A stretch of 64,000 nt of DNA from Candidatus Limosilactobacillus faecipullorum (GTDB lineage Bacteria > Bacillota > Bacilli > Lactobacillales > Lactobacillaceae), in the NCBI GenBank assembly GCA_019118465.1, contig DWYX01000026.1:1-64000 (forward strand). Direction: 5' to 3'. The notes beneath the pieces are model-generated. The model saw only the letters and a list, made by a program, of their open reading frames with translations. It had not been told where the DNA came from and did not search any database. Shown piece by piece: positions 27,489 through 35,889 of the stretch. Each line of letters begins with the position of its first letter. The stretch's first letter is position 1. The translations under genes and the position numbers were made by a program.

Positions 27489-27730
27489 ATGAGGTCGGGG
27501 GAAACCGGCTCGACGGCCTGACAAGGAGAACGAAGGTTGTTTAGTAAGAATCGTGCTTTCGTTCGAGCTTATCCGCTAAGGCTGCGGTTTGGCGTTTGTG
27601 AGGTCAAGCAGGATCGTGCCGACTGGAGGAAAGGCAATGTTCACTTGACTGCCTCGACCGTAGTTTCTGTGTAATGTTCGAAGATACTAGAAAGGCTGGG
27701 AAGAAACACAAGTCTCTTCCCAGCCTTTTA
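27489..27730 (+). repeat. dispersed 3'-UTR element R1, copy c
   Basis: Complete copy: head AGGTCGGGGGAAACCGGCTC after the guaC stop, body shared with copies a and b in reverse complement, and the tail hairpin AAGGCTGGGAAGA...TCTTCCCAGCCTT (27692-27728), which should end guaC transcription. Confidence 0.8.
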
Positions 27731-27745
27731 ACTATCCGCAAGAAT

Positions 27746-27901
27746 TTATTTTTCTTTGATAATGTCATAAATACTATAGCCTAACCAGACAAGCCAGATA
27801 ACTAATACATCGTAGTGTTTTAGCTGCCAGGCTCTGATACTAAGGATAATAAAAATTATTATAATTATATAAGTGGAAGGCTTTTTTAAGTGATTTTTCA
27901 T
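27746..27901 (-). CDS. small membrane protein, probable bacteriocin immunity protein (cassette A)
   Basis: A 51-residue protein: MKNHLKKPSTY, two hydrophobic helices, and the core LSIRAWQLKHYDVLVIWL, ending YDIIKEK. It is closely paralogous to the protein at 30796-30960. It lies 72 bp behind the double-glycine peptide gene on the same strand, where class II bacteriocin immunity genes stand. GAGG lies eight bases before ATG 27901. Immunity function is inferred from position and size. Confidence 0.65.
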   Translation of the reverse strand: MKNHLKKPSTYIIIIIFIILSIRAWQLKHYDVLVIWLVWLGYSIYDIIKEK

Positions 27902-27973
27902 AGATATAACCTCGATGAAGATAGCCATAAAGAAGATAATTTTTACTGGCTAATTCGGTTGATTATTTCAAAA

Positions 27974-28117
27974 TTAACGAATGTGTAGGTATTTTTTGAA
28001 ATCTTTAATGACTTGAGCGCCAACGTTCCTATTAAAAGGAAATGGGTGAAATGCAGATTCAGATTTGCCACCAAAAATGCGCTTTAATTTTGTGGGAGTG
28101 ATAACTTTCTTACGCAA
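27974..28117 (-). CDS. double-glycine-leader peptide A (bacteriocin or inducing peptide)
   Basis: A 47-residue precursor starting at TTG 28117 behind AAAGGAG. The leader (17 residues, ending KLKRIFGG) fits GG-type leaders cut by ABC-exporter peptidases. The predicted product is a 30-residue cationic peptide (net about +4) starting KSESAFHPFPFNRN and ending KKYLHIR, with no cysteines. Size and charge suit an inducing pheromone as well as a bacteriocin. It lies directly behind the LytTR regulator gene (28213). Unknown to me in databases. Confidence 0.7.
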   Translation of the reverse strand: MRKKVITPTKLKRIFGGKSESAFHPFPFNRNVGAQVIKDFKKYLHIR

Positions 28118-28170
28118 AACGATAATCTCCTTTCTGAACTGGTTTGAGTATAGTAGTAGAGAAAATAAAA

Positions 28171-28184
28171 AAGTTGAAAATGTC
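28171..28184 (-). promoter_or_regulatory. shared regulatory element upstream of peptide A
   Basis: GACATTTTCAACTT on the minus strand, repeated with one change at 31178-31191 upstream of peptide B. Conservation between two otherwise diverged spacers suggests a LytTR regulator site. A TATACT box follows at about 28147-28152 (minus strand). Confidence 0.45.
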
Positions 28185-28212
28185 GTCAATCGTTAAATTT
28201 CAATCTTGAAAA

Positions 28213-28959
28213 TTAGTTACTAGCTGTTATTAGCTTTTTAACTTGATGATATTTAGCTAAAGGGAAGGTGCAACTGTAATCTTCTGGAAAGTAAATTAAG
28301 CGCTGTTTAAAGTCAACGGCTTTGATTTTTTTTGGATTGATCAGAAACGACTTGTGAATTCTAATGAGTTCAGGGTAATCAGCGGCCAATTGGCCTATTT
28401 TGCCATAAAATTCATACATTATTTGTTTCCCATAGAGAATAATTTTGTGAGGTGTTGTTGATGTCTCGAGAAAATAGATGGAAGTAAGATCGACTAAGAT
28501 TGTTCGCGCACCAATCGTGAGTTTTAAATGGCGGCTTGGCTGGGGAGTCTGGTCAATTGCGGTTGTTCGGTTTAATGAATCTAAGATCCCTTTAATTTGT
28601 GCATCCTCGGTTTTATTATCTTTAACAATATAATTAAGTGGTGAAATTTGGCGTTTGAGAGTTTCGATTGCTAGCTCCTGATGGGAGGTAATAAAGACAA
28701 TTTGGGCAAATTTATTTTGTTGACGGATTTTTTGAGCAATTTCAATTCCGTTAAAACTGCTTTTGAGGTCAATGTCCAGAAAATAAAGACTATTTGTTGT
28801 TAGGTGTGTATCTAAATAATGAATGATATCTTGAGCGTTTGAAGCACTTAGAACTAAATTCATATCATAATTATTAATCATAATCCAGTTTTTAATAACT
28901 GATGTATAGTGCTTTAACAAGATGCTTTCATCTTCGCAAATAAAAACCGGCAGGGTCAT
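28213..28959 (-). CDS. LytTR-family response regulator (cassette A)
   Basis: A 248-residue AgrA/ComE-type regulator: receiver domain with phospho-acceptor Asp in LYFLDIDL, switch Thr/Lys in FITSHQE and NYIVKD, then a LytTR DNA-binding domain (IYFLETSTTPHKI ... IRIHKSFLINPKKI). Its ATG overlaps the TGA of the kinase gene (ATGA). It should activate the peptide gene 96 bp downstream when the partner kinase senses the secreted peptide. Confidence 0.92.
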   Translation of the reverse strand: MTLPVFICEDESILLKHYTSVIKNWIMINNYDMNLVLSASNAQDIIHYLDTHLTTNSLYFLDIDLKSSFNGIEIAQKIRQQNKFAQIVFITSHQELAIETLKRQISPLNYIVKDNKTEDAQIKGILDSLNRTTAIDQTPQPSRHLKLTIGARTILVDLTSIYFLETSTTPHKIILYGKQIMYEFYGKIGQLAADYPELIRIHKSFLINPKKIKAVDFKQRLIYFPEDYSCTFPLAKYHQVKKLITASN

Positions 28960-30227
28960 TGCAATTCCTCCTTGGAGATGATTAGGCTAGTCCCGAAAAT
29001 TCCATCTTCAATGTAATGGGTAAGTTCAAGGTGTGGGGATGCTCTTACAATTTCGTTAACAGTGTTCAGTCCTAGACCTTGATGTTGGTTTTTTTTACTA
29101 TAACCCTCTTGACGCATTAAATTTAGAGGTGGTAGTTTGCCTGAGTATGAATTCTCAATGATGATCTCATAAGTTTGTGCATTAATAAAGAGAATCCTTA
29201 GTTTTTTGTCAGTTGATGAAATCGCAGCTTCAATTGCATTGTCGATCAAGATTCCCAGAATGCGAACGAGCTTAACATCAGCTAAATTAAAATCAGAAAT
29301 GGGCTGTAGACATTCAAAATGAGGAGTAAGCCCTTGTTGCTTAGCTAATAAAAGTTTAGCGATGATGATTGCTTTGATGGCATCACGCTTTATATTGCTA
29401 GCTTGGGCAAAAGAGCTGAAGCTGTTATCGAGTATATGATGGGAATAATCTATAACTTCATTAAGATAGGCCTGATTAAGCGTTTTAGACGTAGTTTGTA
29501 AACCAAGAAGGAGATTTTTGTAATCGTGTCTAAATTTTCTGAGTTTGCGATAATTAGCTTCGATTTCTTTGGTATAGATCATCATCATTTTCATTTGTTC
29601 CTGTAAATGCCAAAGCTCGGTTCGTTCCCGATTTTTGCGGATGAAAACGTAAGTTAGTAAAGTGCTAAAGGTAAATTGACTAATTAGCACAAAGAGCATA
29701 AATAATTGGAATTTTCCAAGAAGGCTGAAATTTCGCAGAATTTCGGAAAATATCAGTGAAAAAAGCATAAAAATTAGGAGTTGGATGCAAATGATGTTTT
29801 TATCAGTGGGGGTTAAAGTGTAATGCCGATAAATAGCTTTAATGATATAGGCAATGGTAACCGTAAGGCACCAAGTTATAACGGTGTAACATACCACGAA
29901 TGTTATCTGATGATAAGAAGGGCGATTTAATTGAAGATTAAATAGTTTTAAAAGAATAGAACTCGTTAGGAAGGGGATAACCTCATAAAGAATCAATGCT
30001 GTTGTAATCATTAAGGCATCATCGGTTTTAGTAATAGTTGAGTTTTGCCAAGTGGACCACTTTGGAATGACAATAACAAGTATTAAACCAATGATTCCTA
30101 GGGGAACGTTGGAAACTAAAATTAGTGCTAACGGGAAACCAATGGCAACTAAGAAAGCAAAGTACATTCTTTTGCTATTAGTAGTTAAGATTTGAATGAT
30201 GGATACTAGTAACCAAAAATCAAACAA
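28956..30227 (-). CDS. HPK10/ComD-AgrC-type sensor histidine kinase (cassette A)
   Basis: About 423 residues: six to seven membrane helices (1-200), coiled region, phospho-histidine in KFRHDYKNLLLGL, then an ATPase domain with RILGILIDNAIEAA and GLGLNTVNEI. This is the family that senses peptide pheromones. The usable start is TTG 30227, without a clear ribosome site. Coding similarity to the paralog continues 13 codons further to ATT 30266 (IFVLSPLTLYLLE against IIYLGPLTFLGIE), where AGGA stands ten bases upstream, so the true start may be an ATT. Confidence 0.9.
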   Translation of the reverse strand: MFDFWLLVSIIQILTTNSKRMYFAFLVAIGFPLALILVSNVPLGIIGLILVIVIPKWSTWQNSTITKTDDALMITTALILYEVIPFLTSSILLKLFNLQLNRPSYHQITFVVCYTVITWCLTVTIAYIIKAIYRHYTLTPTDKNIICIQLLIFMLFSLIFSEILRNFSLLGKFQLFMLFVLISQFTFSTLLTYVFIRKNRERTELWHLQEQMKMMMIYTKEIEANYRKLRKFRHDYKNLLLGLQTTSKTLNQAYLNEVIDYSHHILDNSFSSFAQASNIKRDAIKAIIIAKLLLAKQQGLTPHFECLQPISDFNLADVKLVRILGILIDNAIEAAISSTDKKLRILFINAQTYEIIIENSYSGKLPPLNLMRQEGYSKKNQHQGLGLNTVNEIVRASPHLELTHYIEDGIFGTSLIISKEELQ

Positions 30228-30795
30228 TTCTAAAAGATATAGTGTTAACGGTGAAAGAACAAAAATATTATCAACATCCTAGCGTTATAATTTCAATTGT
30301 ATTGTAACAAAGATGTCAATAAATTGATAATGTGAACTATTTGTCGCTTGAATCAAGATCCAAAATTGATGCACCGCAACTCGTTGCTTGTTCTTCAAAT
30401 TAAACATAAAGGCATCACTTTCGATGGTTAGGTGTTTAGGAACCTTTGGCTTTTCGTTTAGCCGCCCAAGATATTCAGTCCTTAATTAAGTACCTGCTTA
30501 AAAACAACTTCTTCAATCTCAAAAAACTACCAACTTTGCCTTGAGTTCTGTGATAAAACTGTCCATGGGAGAGAACTGCCTTTGCTTGTATTTTACAAGG
30601 CTACCGGTCTGCTCCTTTTTTTCAAATCGGTCTAGAAAAGGAATACATAACTAGCAGGGAAAAAACTTTTTTACTGGTTACCTTGAAGTTGATGCCAAGC
30701 TAGAAGAGTCCGAGAAAGTTTTCTCCCGCCTGATTTCTTTAACGATAGTAAAAAGCCCCAGCTTTGCAGATTACATCAAAACTAGGGTGAATCTA
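30228..30795. other. 568-bp spacer between the two cassettes
   Basis: No intact gene. On the minus strand 30340-30450 can be read as VPKHLTIESDAFMF...VAVHQFWILIQ, which looks like a decayed protein I cannot identify. The rest is frame-broken. It probably holds the promoter of kinase A near its upstream end. Confidence 0.4.
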
Positions 30796-30960
30796 TTAAT
30801 TGAACTTTTCTTTAACAAGGTCGTAGATGCTATAACCTAACCATCCAAGCCAAATAACTAATACGTCGTAATGTTTGAGTTGCCAGGCTCGGATACTAAG
30901 AACCAAAAATATTAACAAAATATAGGTATTAGGATTCTTAAAATAGTTTTTCATATTCAT
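30796..30960 (-). CDS. small membrane protein, probable bacteriocin immunity protein (cassette B)
   Basis: A 54-residue paralog of the cassette A protein: MNMKNYFKNPNTYI, two hydrophobic helices, the identical core IRAWQLKHYDVLVIWL, GWLGYSIYDLVKEKFN at the end. Its ATG is four bases after the stop of peptide B, so it should be translationally coupled. An alternative start is the ATG at 30954, which aligns with the paralog's. Confidence 0.68.
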   Translation of the reverse strand: MNMKNYFKNPNTYILLIFLVLSIRAWQLKHYDVLVIWLGWLGYSIYDLVKEKFN

Positions 30961-30964
30961 TAAA

Positions 30965-31129
30965 TTACCCACAAATTCCAATTGCTTGACAAGCACCGTG
31001 TGCAAATCCCCGGGCAAAATCATAAGCGTTGTTGGCTGATTGCGCCCGGCGCCGAATGCATTGTGTGGAGTAACATTTCATGCCACCAATAATTTTTTTG
31101 AGTTCAAATGATGTAATTTTCTTGATCAT
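30965..31129 (-). CDS. double-glycine-leader peptide B, class II bacteriocin candidate
   Basis: A 54-residue precursor with AAAGGAGG before ATG 31129. The 16-residue leader MIKKITSFELKKIIGG is a textbook GG leader. The predicted mature peptide has 38 residues, begins MKCYSTQCIRRR, ends HGACQAIGICG, carries net charge about +4, four cysteines (19, 24, 47, 53 of the precursor) and a GFAHG (GxxxG) motif as in two-peptide bacteriocins. Two disulfides are possible. Immunity-like gene follows immediately. I checked the translation codon by codon. Confidence 0.78.
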   Translation of the reverse strand: MIKKITSFELKKIIGGMKCYSTQCIRRRAQSANNAYDFARGFAHGACQAIGICG

Positions 31130-31177
31130 AATTTTAAGCCTCCTTTAACTATCAGTTTAGTAGCTTTACAAGAAGAC

Positions 31178-31191
31178 AAGTTAAAAATGTC
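31178..31191 (-). promoter_or_regulatory. shared regulatory element upstream of peptide B
   Basis: GACATTTTTAACTT on the minus strand, 13 of 14 identical to the element at 28171-28184. It lies about 50 bp before the peptide B start. A TTCAC half-repeat stands 21 bp upstream of TTAAC, i.e. two helical turns, as is common for LytTR dimers. Confidence 0.45.
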
Positions 31192-31222
31192 ATGAAGTGG
31201 GTGAAATCGATCTTGAAATGAA

Positions 31223-31961
31223 CTAATGGATAAGGTTCTTTAAAGTGCGAACTTTTGAGAGTGGAAATGAACAAGTATAATTTCCTGGGAAATAAATTAA
31301 GTGTTTTTTTAAAGTCAATCGCTTGAACTTTGTTAGGGTTAATTAAAAACGACTTGTGGACGCGAATTAATTCCGGAAAATCTTTTTCTAGTTGGCTAAT
31401 CTTTCCGTAAAATTCGTACATAATGTCCTTTCCATAAAGGATAACTTTATGAGGAGTAGGAGAAGTTTCAAGAAAGTAGATACAAGAAAGATTTACTCGG
31501 ATTTGGCGAGAGCCAATTTTAAAGGTTAAGTGACGTTGCGACGAAGTGAGAATATCGATGTCGGTAGTTTTATTCAGACCATCAAGAATTCGTTTTATTT
31601 GTGTTGCTTCCGTTTGGCCGTCTTTAACGATGTAATTAAGCGGGGCAATTTGTCGTTTTAAAGTTTCCAGGGCTAGCTCTTGGTGAGAAGTAATAAAAAC
31701 AATTTGGGCATACGAATTCTTATGCCGAATTTGTTGGGCTAATTCGATTCCTTCTAAGTAATGGCCGAGATCGATATCTAAGAAAAAAAGGCTATTAGTT
31801 AGTTGATGATTTATTAAATAGTTGGTTATCTTATCCGCCGTATTAGTAGCTAATACTACTTGCATATCATAGTCGTTAATCATAATCCAATTTTGAACGA
31901 TTTGGCGATAATGACTTAGGAGTAGGGGTTCATCGTCGCAGATAAAAATGGGGAGGGTCAT
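31223..31961 (-). pseudogene. LytTR-family response regulator (cassette B), frameshifted in an A-run
   Basis: Paralog of the cassette A regulator: receiver (LFFLDIDL), switch NYIVKD, and most of the LytTR domain are intact. At 31304-31310 the coding strand has seven As; with six, the frame continues as KKHLIYFPGNYTCSFPLSK and stops at 31223, matching the paralog to its end (245 residues). As written, the last ~25 residues are replaced and the frame runs on to 31152. It may be a sequencing error, a real loss, or a slippage site. A Noc-like palindrome lies just beyond the A-run. Confidence 0.82.
31280..31293. promoter_or_regulatory. Noc-binding-site-like palindrome (NBS 5)
   Basis: ATTTCCTGGGAAAT, one mismatch; in the repaired frame of the regulator gene it encodes FPGN, the same tetrapeptide as NBS 4 and NBS 6. 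Confidence 0.6.
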
Positions 31962-31962
31962 T

Positions 31963-33228
31963 TTAAAGGTCCTTTCTAATTATGAGACTCGAATAGAAAT
32001 GGTTATTTTCAAGGTAATGGGTTAGCTCGACTTGGGGATATTTAGCCAGAATTTCATTGACATTACTAAGACCAATTCCCCGATGCCCGGGCTTACTAGT
32101 AAACCCGGGGCGATGCATTTTTGCGATCGTTGGAATTTCACCTTGGTAAGTATTTTCAATACTAATTTCGATTCCCTTAGGAATGGTAATAAAAAGGACA
32201 GTTAATTTTCGGGTGCTTGAATTGACTGCAGCTTCAATCGCATTGTCAAGCAGAATTCCCATGATCCGGACTAAAGTAACGGTTGGTAGGTTAATTTTAG
32301 TAATTATGCGAAGACATTCAAATTTTACGTTTAGTTTTTGTTGTTCAGCTTGGAGAAGTTTGGTAATCACTAAGGACTTAATTGCTGGTAATTTTAAGTT
32401 ACTAAGTTGAGCGAAGGGGGTTACGCTGTGATTTAAAGTTTGATTAGAGTATTTAATAATCTCGTTTAGATAGGCTTGGTTAGCCTGGTTATCTTGGACT
32501 TTAATGACTGCCAAAAGATTTTTGTAATCATGACGGAATTTACGCATTTCGCGGTAGTTTTTTTCGAGATTAGTAGTATAGAGGTTTGTCATTTTGATCT
32601 GTTCTTTAAGATGATCAATTTCGAGTCGTTCTCGATTTTTGTGAATAGAAAAGTAGGTTAAGAAAAGCGAAAAAACAAGTTGGAAGATGAGGATTCCGGC
32701 AATCAAGAATTGATAGGTCCAAAAAATTTTTAAGAAGCGAAAAACTTCGGCAAAAATAATAGTGAATAGCAAAAAGAACGCAAATTGAAGGGTTAGAATT
32801 TGTTGGTCTTCAACCGGAAGGTGAAGATGATCTAACCACTTGCGAACTAGGAGGGCAAGTGAAATTGTGACGAGCCAGGTAAAGAACATATAGCCTACGA
32901 TTATAAAAGAGTCAATGTGACTACCAATCCGAAAGAATCGGAAAAATAAAAGGCTAGTGGTAAATGGAATAATTTGGTGGATTACTAAGGCAAGTGTAAG
33001 CATTAAGTGCTGATTGTTTAAGCAGTTAGGTGAAGGTTGATGCCGTTGAAGTAATAAAAAGGGGACGGTAAAGATAGCGATGATATTAGCAATATCGTGC
33101 CAAAATAGTAATAATGTAATTGGAAAACTTAAGATAAATAGGGCCATAAAGTAAAATTTATTTTGAATTCGTGTTAATAGTTTAATAATTACTAATAGGA
33201 GCCAAAGATCGGTTAATTCAATCCCCAA
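31963..33228 (-). CDS. HPK10/ComD-AgrC-type sensor histidine kinase (cassette B)
   Basis: A 421-residue paralog of the cassette A kinase: membrane sensor half, KFRHDYKNLLAVI with the phospho-histidine, RIMGILLDNAIEAA and GIGLSNVNEI. It starts at TTG 33228, or at ATT 33255 (nine codons earlier, AGAGGA nine bases upstream), since similarity to kinase A extends that far. One base separates it from the regulator gene. The sensor halves of the two kinases are clearly diverged, so the two peptides may be sensed separately. Confidence 0.9.
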   Translation of the reverse strand: MGIELTDLWLLLVIIKLLTRIQNKFYFMALFILSFPITLLLFWHDIANIIAIFTVPFLLLQRHQPSPNCLNNQHLMLTLALVIHQIIPFTTSLLFFRFFRIGSHIDSFIIVGYMFFTWLVTISLALLVRKWLDHLHLPVEDQQILTLQFAFFLLFTIIFAEVFRFLKIFWTYQFLIAGILIFQLVFSLFLTYFSIHKNRERLEIDHLKEQIKMTNLYTTNLEKNYREMRKFRHDYKNLLAVIKVQDNQANQAYLNEIIKYSNQTLNHSVTPFAQLSNLKLPAIKSLVITKLLQAEQQKLNVKFECLRIITKINLPTVTLVRIMGILLDNAIEAAVNSSTRKLTVLFITIPKGIEISIENTYQGEIPTIAKMHRPGFTSKPGHRGIGLSNVNEILAKYPQVELTHYLENNHFYSSLIIRKDL

Positions 33229-33317
33229 AAAGGTTAGCGGACCGAGGTAAATAATATGATCACTTCCTCTACTTGTTTAATAATATTATTAACGAAATTA
33301 ATGTTTTTAATAAATAT

Positions 33318-33715
33318 TTAGTAAAGGGTATTATTTAGCCACAGTTTGTAGTAGAGCCCCTGTTGATTAATTAATTCTTCGCGATCCCCTTGCTCAATTA
33401 ACTGGCCATGATCCAAGACCATAACTTGGTCATACTTTTTTGCAATTGGAAGGTAGTGGGCAATGAAGATGATGGTTTTGTTCGGTAATTTGGTTTTGTA
33501 ACTGGGGATCGAGGCCGCTTGTTACCTCATCAAAAATTAAGACCGGGGTATCTCTTAACAATGCGCGGGCAATGGCTAAGCGCTGCTTTTGACCACCAGA
33601 TAGGTTGTGACCACCTTCTTCAAGTGGCGAATCATATTGTAATGGTAACTTCTCAATAAAGTTACTAATTTGGGCGATTTGGCAAGCAGATTCATTGATG
33701 ACGGACCTCGAAAAA
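33318..33715 (-). pseudogene. C-terminal remnant of an ABC exporter (bacteriocin-exporter type)
   Basis: Only the end of the ATPase domain survives: [17 protein letters not shown], the signature [16 protein letters not shown], Walker [14 protein letters not shown] frameshift near 33480-33500 then moves coding to another frame ([29 protein letters not shown]) up to the stop at 33318. Membrane and any peptidase domain are missing. Such exporters usually accompany GG-leader peptide genes; here it is decayed. Confidence 0.8.
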
Positions 33716-33903
33716 ATAATAGTTATGCTAAAGAGTTGCCTTATGTTTAACGGCTTGCGGCACAAACTTTAAAGAATGACTGTCAAGAAGATAATATTAA
33801 AAGTTTGCTAAAAAATAATTTCTAAGCAAAAAGATGGTCCACCCCATTTTCGTTTAGTATACTCTAAATAAGTTGGAACAAAGTGGAAAGGAAGCATGAT
33901 CAA

Positions 33904-34428
33904 ATGAGTTTAGAAACAGCGATTTTTGCCGGTGGATGTTTTTGGTGTATGGTGCAACCGTTTGATACCTATCCGGGAATTGAAAAGGTTGAATCTGGCT
34001 ACACGGGTGGTCATGTCCCTAACCCAACTTATGAACAAGTTTGCTCGGGAACAACCGGTCATACTGAGGCTGTCCGGATTACCTATGATCCATCCAAGGT
34101 TTCCTATGGAAAATTAGTTGCGATTTACTGGCGGCAAACTGATCCGACTGATGCGAGTGGCCAGTTCCAAGACCGGGGAGATAGCTACCGGCCAGTTATC
34201 TATGTCAAGAATGAATACCAACGTCGGATTGCGGAAGCTTCAAAGCGAGCGCTCCAATCTAGTGGCGAATTTGGTAATGCCAAGATCGTGACCCAAATTG
34301 AAAATGCTAAGCCCTTCTACTTAGCTGAAGATTATCACCAAGACTTTTACAAGAAAAATCCCGCCCGTTATGCGATTGAAGAGATGGGTGGCCGCGCCCA
34401 GTTTTTGGAGAAGCATTGGGGAAAATAA
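33904..34428 (+). CDS. msrA: peptide methionine-S-sulfoxide reductase
   Basis: A 174-residue MsrA that repairs oxidised methionine in proteins. The catalytic motif GGCFWC is at the N-terminus; [24 protein letters not shown] and [12 protein letters not shown] are typical. ATG 33904 after AAAGGAAG is the sensible start; the frame extends seven codons further. Single gene. Confidence 0.95.
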   Translation: MSLETAIFAGGCFWCMVQPFDTYPGIEKVESGYTGGHVPNPTYEQVCSGTTGHTEAVRITYDPSKVSYGKLVAIYWRQTDPTDASGQFQDRGDSYRPVIYVKNEYQRRIAEASKRALQSSGEFGNAKIVTQIENAKPFYLAEDYHQDFYKKNPARYAIEEMGGRAQFLEKHWGK

Positions 34429-34510
34429 AGGCTTCACCGAAAATCCTACGATGATAAGCAAGATGGATGTAGAAGCTAGTTTTAAGGCCATCAGCTTAAG
34501 TTCAAATGAA

Positions 34511-34575
34511 AAATAGGGACACTAATTTAAGAGGTGGAATGTATCTAACACAACTTAAATTAGTGTCCCTTATTA
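34511..34575. repeat. 20-bp inverted repeat (dispersed repeat R2)
   Basis: AATAGGGACACTAATTTAAG and CTTAAATTAGTGTCCCTTATT face each other around GGTGGAATGTATCTAACACAA. The arms and loop resemble 16107-16150 and 53200-53240. It may act as a terminator for both msrA and the convergent ABC permease. Confidence 0.65.
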
Positions 34576-34650
34576 AAATCAAGCTTTGGAGCCCATTGCG
34601 TACTGCGTTGTTCATAAGTATCGATTGCATGTGTAATAATAATAGTGAGT

Positions 34651-35889
34651 TCAAAGTGTTAATTTAAATCGATTTAGCATTGCTTTTAATGGTGATTCAT
34701 TGCTGTAAGAGAAGACGTTATTTTTGTATACTTTGGCTGAAAAAAGATACATTGCTATGGCGAATGCAATTGTAATTAACAGTGAGATATAACCATCACT
34801 ATAAGAAGCAGCCCCCCTTGCAATACGGACGGGCATCAATCCTTGGCTCATATATGGGAGATAAGACAACACTTTGGAGATTGTTAAGTTAGGATTGCTC
34901 TGAGTTAAAAAGCTCAAGAAATAGGGAATTAGCATTAAACTTGAGACACTACTTGTTGCTTGTGAAATGTCTTCAGCTATTGAAACGAACGATGCAAAAA
35001 TAGCTGCTAAAAAGACATATAATGCTAATGATGCAATTGTTAACATTGCTACTATCACAATGTATTGAATACTTATACCACTTAAGTACTTGTTTAAATC
35101 AATTAAGTTTTTATGGAACTTTGAAAGAATTAGATAACCAATTCCTCCAATAATGGTGTAGATAAATACTTGAAAAAATATTAAATATGCTATACCAAGC
35201 ATTTTGCCGGCGAAGTGTTTGTCTGCAGGAATAGCGGCTATTAAGCCTTCAATTAAATGATTGCCTTTTTCATTTCCAATCTCAGCTCCTGTGATACTGA
35301 TATAACTTGTAAGAAAGAAAAAGGCAATAATAACTGCAAATTCACTAAAATACTGAGCAGACTCTGAATCATTTAACTTAATAGTGTTCCCATTATAGCT
35401 AACATTTTCCTTATATAAGTGGACTTCTTGCGTGATGTTTTGCCATTGGCTTTCGCTGAGCCCTGCAATACTTGCCATATATTGGGATCTAATAACTGTC
35501 AAATTCTGCTTTAGTTCATTGATCGGATTGTCGGAATTTGTGTTCGCATTGTATTTATATTTCACTTTAGAGAAATCGTTATTAACGTACAAGATACCAT
35601 CGACTACATTATCAGCCAAATCTATTTTTAGTCTTTCCTTATTTGTAGTATTAACTTTGGTGTTTATTTTATATGTTGAAGCTTTCTGGTTTTGTAAGGC
35701 GGCTTTAATATTTTTATTGGCTACTACTGCAATTAATGCTTTATGAGATGAGTTTTGATTATCAATATATTTAGTAAATCCTATGCCAATAATTAATAAG
35801 ACAATTGGCGCCAGTATCATCCAATAATATGTTGGAGAGAGAACTCTTTTTTTAAAGACCATTTTTGCTACCACAAGTATTTTATGCAT
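34651..35889 (-). CDS. ABC-2 type permease (NatB-like)
   Basis: A 412-residue membrane protein: one N-terminal helix, a large extracytoplasmic domain (about 45-180), then five or six helices with ITGAEIGNEKGNHLIEGLIA. This is the NatB/YhaP architecture. Its ATG overlaps the end of the ATPase gene by eight bases. A role in sodium, peptide or toxin extrusion is possible; the adjacent bacteriocin cassettes suggest self-protection, without direct evidence. Confidence 0.88.
   Translation of the reverse strand: MHKILVVAKMVFKKRVLSPTYYWMILAPIVLLIIGIGFTKYIDNQNSSHKALIAVVANKNIKAALQNQKASTYKINTKVNTTNKERLKIDLADNVVDGILYVNNDFSKVKYKYNANTNSDNPINELKQNLTVIRSQYMASIAGLSESQWQNITQEVHLYKENVSYNGNTIKLNDSESAQYFSEFAVIIAFFFLTSYISITGAEIGNEKGNHLIEGLIAAIPADKHFAGKMLGIAYLIFFQVFIYTIIGGIGYLILSKFHKNLIDLNKYLSGISIQYIVIVAMLTIASLALYVFLAAIFASFVSIAEDISQATSSVSSLMLIPYFLSFLTQSNPNLTISKVLSYLPYMSQGLMPVRIARGAASYSDGYISLLITIAFAIAMYLFSAKVYKNNVFSYSNESPLKAMLNRFKLTL

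Noticed and set aside
30228-30795. Insertion sequence between the two peptide cassettes
   Set aside because: No inverted terminal repeats or transposase motif could be found; only a short unidentifiable decayed frame.
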